The position numbers and the translations under genes are program-made. Positions 61,033 through 64,000 of a stretch of DNA of 64,000 nucleotides are shown piece by piece (within the stretch, counting starts at the first letter, position 1; every line of letters begins with the position of its first letter). Under the pieces are notes generated by a model that was not told the origin of the DNA, ran no database searches, and was given only the letters and a program-made list of their open reading frames with translations. The stretch is from Corallococcus coralloides DSM 2259. Lineage in GTDB: Bacteria; Myxococcota; Myxococcia; Myxococcales; Myxococcaceae. Location of the stretch: assembly GCF_000255295.1 (NCBI RefSeq), contig NC_017030.1, forward strand, positions 5,518,001-5,582,000, written 5' to 3'.

Positions 61033-61971
61033 TCAGCGACGGGCCCTGGAAACGGCCAGTGAAACGAGCTGCCGTCCCACCATCGGCATGTACCGGGGGA
61101 GCTTCGCGGGGTTCCTCAACGCCAGGGACATGCACTCCCCCCAGGCCCCCTTCTGGAGCGGCGCGCGGAACCGCGCATCCTCCCGCTCCCGGAGCTTCCA
61201 CTCGCGATAGCGGCCCAGCGCCGCGATGACCTCGCCCTGCGTCCGAGGGTCCAGGGAAGCGCTCAGCGCCTCGGCCATGTCGATGATGCGCGTCAGGCAC
61301 CGCACGGGATCCGAGGTCAACGACCCCGGCCGGCTCCGGTAGCAATACATCGCCTCTTGCGACACGACCATCCGGCCGGACGCGAGGAGACACCGGAGCA
61401 GGAAGTCGAAGTCCTCACCGGCCCACAGGGCCGGGTTGTAGCGAAGCGCATGCGCGTTCAAGAAGGACCTGCGGAACACAGGCTTCAGGAACCCATAGTC
61501 GTCCACGGCCATCTTCAGGGCGTTCACCTCGAACGGCTGCTCGATCCGCCCCAGCCGCCGGGCCTGCGTCTGGAAGAACGTCACCGAGGGATTCCGCTCC
61601 CCTTCCGGGACCAGCAGCAGGTCATCACAGACGATGTCCGCGCGGTGCCCTTCCGCCAGCGCCAGGAGAGACTCCAGACGCCGGGGCTTCCACCAGTCAT
61701 CGCCATCCAGGATGGCGACCCATTCCCCTTCGGCGTGGTCGATGGCGACGTTGCGGCTCTGGGAAGGCCCCTCGTTCTTCGCGTTCCGGAGGACGCGGAT
61801 GCGCGCGTCCTGATAACGCCCGGCGACCGCCGCGGTCCCGTCCGTGGAGCAGTCATCGACGATGATGAGCTCGACATCCCGCTGGGTCTGCTCGAGTACC
61901 GAGTCGATGGCGGCGCCCAGATACGCCTCGACGTTGAAGGCAGGGATGATGACGGACACCGAGGGTTTCAT
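61033..61971 (-). CDS. Family 2 (GT-A) glycosyltransferase
   Basis: A 312-aa GT2 enzyme beginning KPSVSVIIPAFNVEAYLGAA, the standard GT2 opening. VELIIVDDCSTDGT holds nucleotide-binding Asp residues, VAILDGDDWWKP is the DxD metal motif, and WAGEDFDFLLR supplies the ED catalytic-base region. There are no membrane helices, so it is a soluble cytoplasmic transferase. I chose ATG 61971 because the fold begins right there; upstream starts would run across the divergent GT1 promoter. It is co-directional with the GMC oxidoreductase 38 bp downstream, suggesting a small operon. Confidence 0.9.
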   Translation of the reverse strand: MKPSVSVIIPAFNVEAYLGAAIDSVLEQTQRDVELIIVDDCSTDGTAAVAGRYQDARIRVLRNAKNEGPSQSRNVAIDHAEGEWVAILDGDDWWKPRRLESLLALAEGHRADIVCDDLLLVPEGERNPSVTFFQTQARRLGRIEQPFEVNALKMAVDDYGFLKPVFRRSFLNAHALRYNPALWAGEDFDFLLRCLLASGRMVVSQEAMYCYRSRPGSLTSDPVRCLTRIIDMAEALSASLDPRTQGEVIAALGRYREWKLREREDARFRAPLQKGAWGECMSLALRNPAKLPRYMPMVGRQLVSLAVSRARR

Positions 61972-62032
61972 CGCGGGGCGCTCTCGTTCTTCCGGTTTCA
62001 CCCAGATTACCACCCTGCTACCTTCGGGAGTC

Positions 62033-63358
62033 ATGGCGAGAATCGTCTTTCTTCCCCTGCCGGAGGCCGGCCACATCCACGCGACCTTCGGGCTCGCGAG
62101 GCAGTTGGCGTCCCGGGGACACGAGCTCGTCTACATGGCTCCACCGGATGGAGAGGCCTTCCTGCGCGAGCGGCCCTGGCCGTTCATCCCCATCCACGAA
62201 GAGGCGATGCCCAGGGGGCGCCAGGCGGAGCTGGATGCCCAGCTGGCCGCACCGGGGCTCTCCCTCCAGGCGCGCAAGGACATCATCCGGGAGGTGATCC
62301 ACCGGCACGGGCTCCGCATCACGGAGGCCCTCTTCGGGACCACGCTGGAGGCCCGCCTGCGCGAGGCGAAGGCCGACCTGCTGCTCGTGGATGCGACGTT
62401 CCCGCTGCCCGTGCTGGCGGCCCACAAGGCCGGCGTTCCCGCGTTCCAGCTCTGCACCAACCTCGCGTTGAACAGGGATGTCGCCGTCCCTCCGCTGAAC
62501 TCACACCACGTCCCCACGGGAAGTGTCGGCTCGCGGCTCGGCATCCGCCTCGCCTGGCAATGGCAGTACCTGCGCACCTTCCTGCCGTTCGAGGAGAAGA
62601 TGCGCGAGCGGCTTCGCGCCTTCTATCGCCTGCACCCCGGCGCGCCCCGCGCCAGCTTCAACACCCACCTGCAGATCGGCCCGCACTTCCAGGTCCCCAC
62701 GCTGGTGATGAGCTCGCCGGAGTTCGACTTCCGCCGCTCGGCCGCGGACGTCCACTACCTGGGGCCGTGTGTGGATCTCGACCGGGCGGAGCCTCCTCTG
62801 CGCCTGGATCCGCCCCAGGATGATTCACCGCTCATCCTGTGCTCACTGGGGAGCCATGGTGACCGGCTGCGCGGACACGAGGCCTTCTTCCAGTCCGTCA
62901 TCTCCGCCGTCGCGCGCAGGCCCCGGCTCCGGCTGCTCATGGCCGTGGGCAAGCAGCTGCGGACGGACGCGTTCGGCCCGCTGCCTCCCAATGTCACGGT
63001 GGTGGATTGGGTTCCCCAGCTCACCGCGTTGAAGCAGGCGTCGCTGATGATCACCCATGGCGGGCTCAACAGCGTGAAGGAATGCATCTGCCTGGGCGTT
63101 CCGATGCTCGTGTATCCGCTGATGTTCGACCAGCCGGGCAACGCCGCGCGCGTCGTCCACCATGGGCTCGGACTGCGGGGAAACATCCGAGAGACCTCGG
63201 CGGAACAGGTGGGCGCCCAGCTGGATCAGCTCCTCGGCACCCCTGCGTTCCAGGCCCGGACCCGGGCCATGCAGCGCACCTTCCAGGAAGCCGATGCCGC
63301 CAGCCGTGGCGCGGTGACGATCGAGCAGTTGCGCCAGGAGCAGCGGCTCGCGGCCTGA
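62033..63358 (+). CDS. UDP-glycosyltransferase family GT1 (second)
   Basis: A 441-aa GT-B enzyme. It opens with IVFLPLPEAGHIHATFGLAR (catalytic His in AGHIH) and carries the donor signature MITHGGLNSVKECICLGVP with FDQPGNAARVVHHGLG. It parallels the GT1 gene at 58202-59500 along its length, so the two are paralogues that may add sugars in turn to one aglycone. GGGAG stands 3 nt before ATG 62033. It shares a 61-bp divergent gap with the GT2 gene and ends 1 bp before the convergent ABC exporter gene. No membrane segment is present. Confidence 0.9.
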   Translation: MARIVFLPLPEAGHIHATFGLARQLASRGHELVYMAPPDGEAFLRERPWPFIPIHEEAMPRGRQAELDAQLAAPGLSLQARKDIIREVIHRHGLRITEALFGTTLEARLREAKADLLLVDATFPLPVLAAHKAGVPAFQLCTNLALNRDVAVPPLNSHHVPTGSVGSRLGIRLAWQWQYLRTFLPFEEKMRERLRAFYRLHPGAPRASFNTHLQIGPHFQVPTLVMSSPEFDFRRSAADVHYLGPCVDLDRAEPPLRLDPPQDDSPLILCSLGSHGDRLRGHEAFFQSVISAVARRPRLRLLMAVGKQLRTDAFGPLPPNVTVVDWVPQLTALKQASLMITHGGLNSVKECICLGVPMLVYPLMFDQPGNAARVVHHGLGLRGNIRETSAEQVGAQLDQLLGTPAFQARTRAMQRTFQEADAASRGAVTIEQLRQEQRLAA

Positions 63359-63359
63359 G

Positions 63360-64000
63360 TCAGGAGGCGCGCTCCTGCAGGGCCGGGGCGGACTCGGCGG
63401 GAGCGACCAGCTTCCCGGCGTCGAGCCGGAGGACGCGGTCGGCGACGCCGAAGTAACGGTCGTCGTGGGAGATGACCACCACGGTCTTGCCCTTGCGCTT
63501 CAGCTCCGGGAGGAGCTCCGTGTAGAACACGGCCTTGAACGCGGGGTCCTGATCCGCCGCCCACTCGTCGAAGAGATAGATGGGTCGGTCTTCCAGGTAG
63601 GCCGTGAGGAGCGCCAGCCGCTTGCGCTGGCCCAGCGACAGCTCGGTGGTGGAGAGGACGCCGCCGTCGATGCGGACCTTCCGCGATAGCTGGAGCAGTG
63701 ACAGGTAGTGCTGCACCTGCGAGGCGGTGCCCTCTCCGACGAGCCCCAGCAGCCGTTCGAACAGGTAGAAGTCCGAGAACACGGCGGAGAACAACTGCCG
63801 GTAGGACTCCTGCGTCTGCTCCGTGATGGGCTGACCGTCCACGAGGATCTGCCCGCCCTCGGGCTGGTACAGCCCCGTGAGCAGCTTGGCCAGCGTGGTC
63901 TTCCCGCTGCCATTGCCGCCCACGAGGAAGATCAGCTCCCCGGCGTGCATGCGCAGATGGATGGGCCCCACCACGAAGTGCCCGTCGGACTCCTCGCGGT
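63360..64000 (-). CDS. Cyclic-peptide-type ABC exporter (SyrD/PvdE family), partial
   Basis: Only the C-terminal ATPase half is in the window; the open frame continues past the right edge (REESDGHFVVGPIHLRM precedes the core). Motifs are Walker [17 protein letters not shown]-loop region QLFSAVFSDFYLFERLL, a degenerate signature TELSLGQRKRLALLTAY, Walker B PIYLFDEWAADQDP and the switch His in VVVISHDDRYF. The DEWAADQDP form and LSLGQRKR signature are characteristic of the cyclic peptide/siderophore exporter family, which secretes NRPS products such as syringopeptin and pyoverdine precursors. It is the full-type relative of the broken gene at 40100-40432 and may export this locus's lipopeptide. 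Confidence 0.88.
   Translation of the reverse strand, partial: REESDGHFVVGPIHLRMHAGELIFLVGGNGSGKTTLAKLLTGLYQPEGGQILVDGQPITEQTQESYRQLFSAVFSDFYLFERLLGLVGEGTASQVQHYLSLLQLSRKVRIDGGVLSTTELSLGQRKRLALLTAYLEDRPIYLFDEWAADQDPAFKAVFYTELLPELKRKGKTVVVISHDDRYFGVADRVLRLDAGKLVAPAESAPALQERAS

Overview
The window is very GC-rich by eye. It is packed with long, often overlapping genes and carries a giant FAAL-loaded NRPS/PKS assembly line plus many lipoprotein and protease genes. This is typical of a large myxobacterial chromosome (Corallococcus/Myxococcus-like). That assignment is an inference from style, not from a marker gene. No rRNA, tRNA or CRISPR array was seen.

Layout. (1) 1-3238, minus strand: a large P-loop ATPase overlapping by 4 nt the start of a gene whose visible end carries an adenosine-deaminase-like His motif. 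This pair matches the architecture of the RADAR anti-phage system (rdrA-rdrB); rdrB runs off the left edge. (2) 3426-8393, plus strand: a MacAB-type efflux operon (HlyD adaptor, ABC ATPase, two FtsX/MacB permeases) followed by a small VTT/DedA-like membrane protein. (3) 8434-41583, minus strand: the biosynthetic locus. A nucleotidyltransferase gene and the in-frame deletion remnant of a cyclic-peptide-type ABC exporter precede a 5417-aa NRPS (FAAL-ACP, C-A-T, C-A-T-E, C-A-T, C-A-T). A KS-AT-KR-ACP PKS, a 2570-aa NRPS (C-A-T, C-A-T, terminal C), a glycosyltransferase and a propeller-like protein follow. From the NRPS to the glycosyltransferase the genes overlap by a few bases, so they are probably one operon.

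Reading the A-domain pockets by eye, the predicted chain is fatty acyl-Asp(or Asn)-D-aromatic-Val-aromatic-(reduced malonate, i.e. a statine-type unit)-aromatic-aromatic. No thioesterase is present; the line ends in a complete C domain. Three A-T blocks are near-identical at DNA level, with a short divergent patch in each. (4) 41775-45549, plus strand: a secreted Ntn-hydrolase acylase (penicillin acylase/PvdQ superfamily), divergent from the biosynthetic genes and a candidate deacylase of the lipopeptide, then a polysaccharide deacetylase.

(5) 45552-52816, minus strand: a tightly coupled three-gene operon. Its last gene encodes a 1944-aa protein with an N-terminal Lon-like Ser-Lys protease domain, a NACHT/STAND NTPase and a long helical-repeat region. 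The other two products are unrecognised. This looks like an immune-type system with a protease effector and is the best candidate here for an undescribed system. (6) 52926-53967: a complete IS5-family element with TTA target duplication, inserted at the stop codon of a propeller-like gene. (7) 53968-57973: that gene, an FmdB zinc ribbon, a CapA-type phosphatase and a trypsin-like lipoprotein. (8) 58202-64000: two GT1 and one GT2 glycosyltransferases, a GMC oxidoreductase and, cut by the right edge, a cyclic-peptide-type ABC exporter homologous to the remnant at 40.1-40.4 kb. These may decorate and export a product, possibly the lipopeptide.
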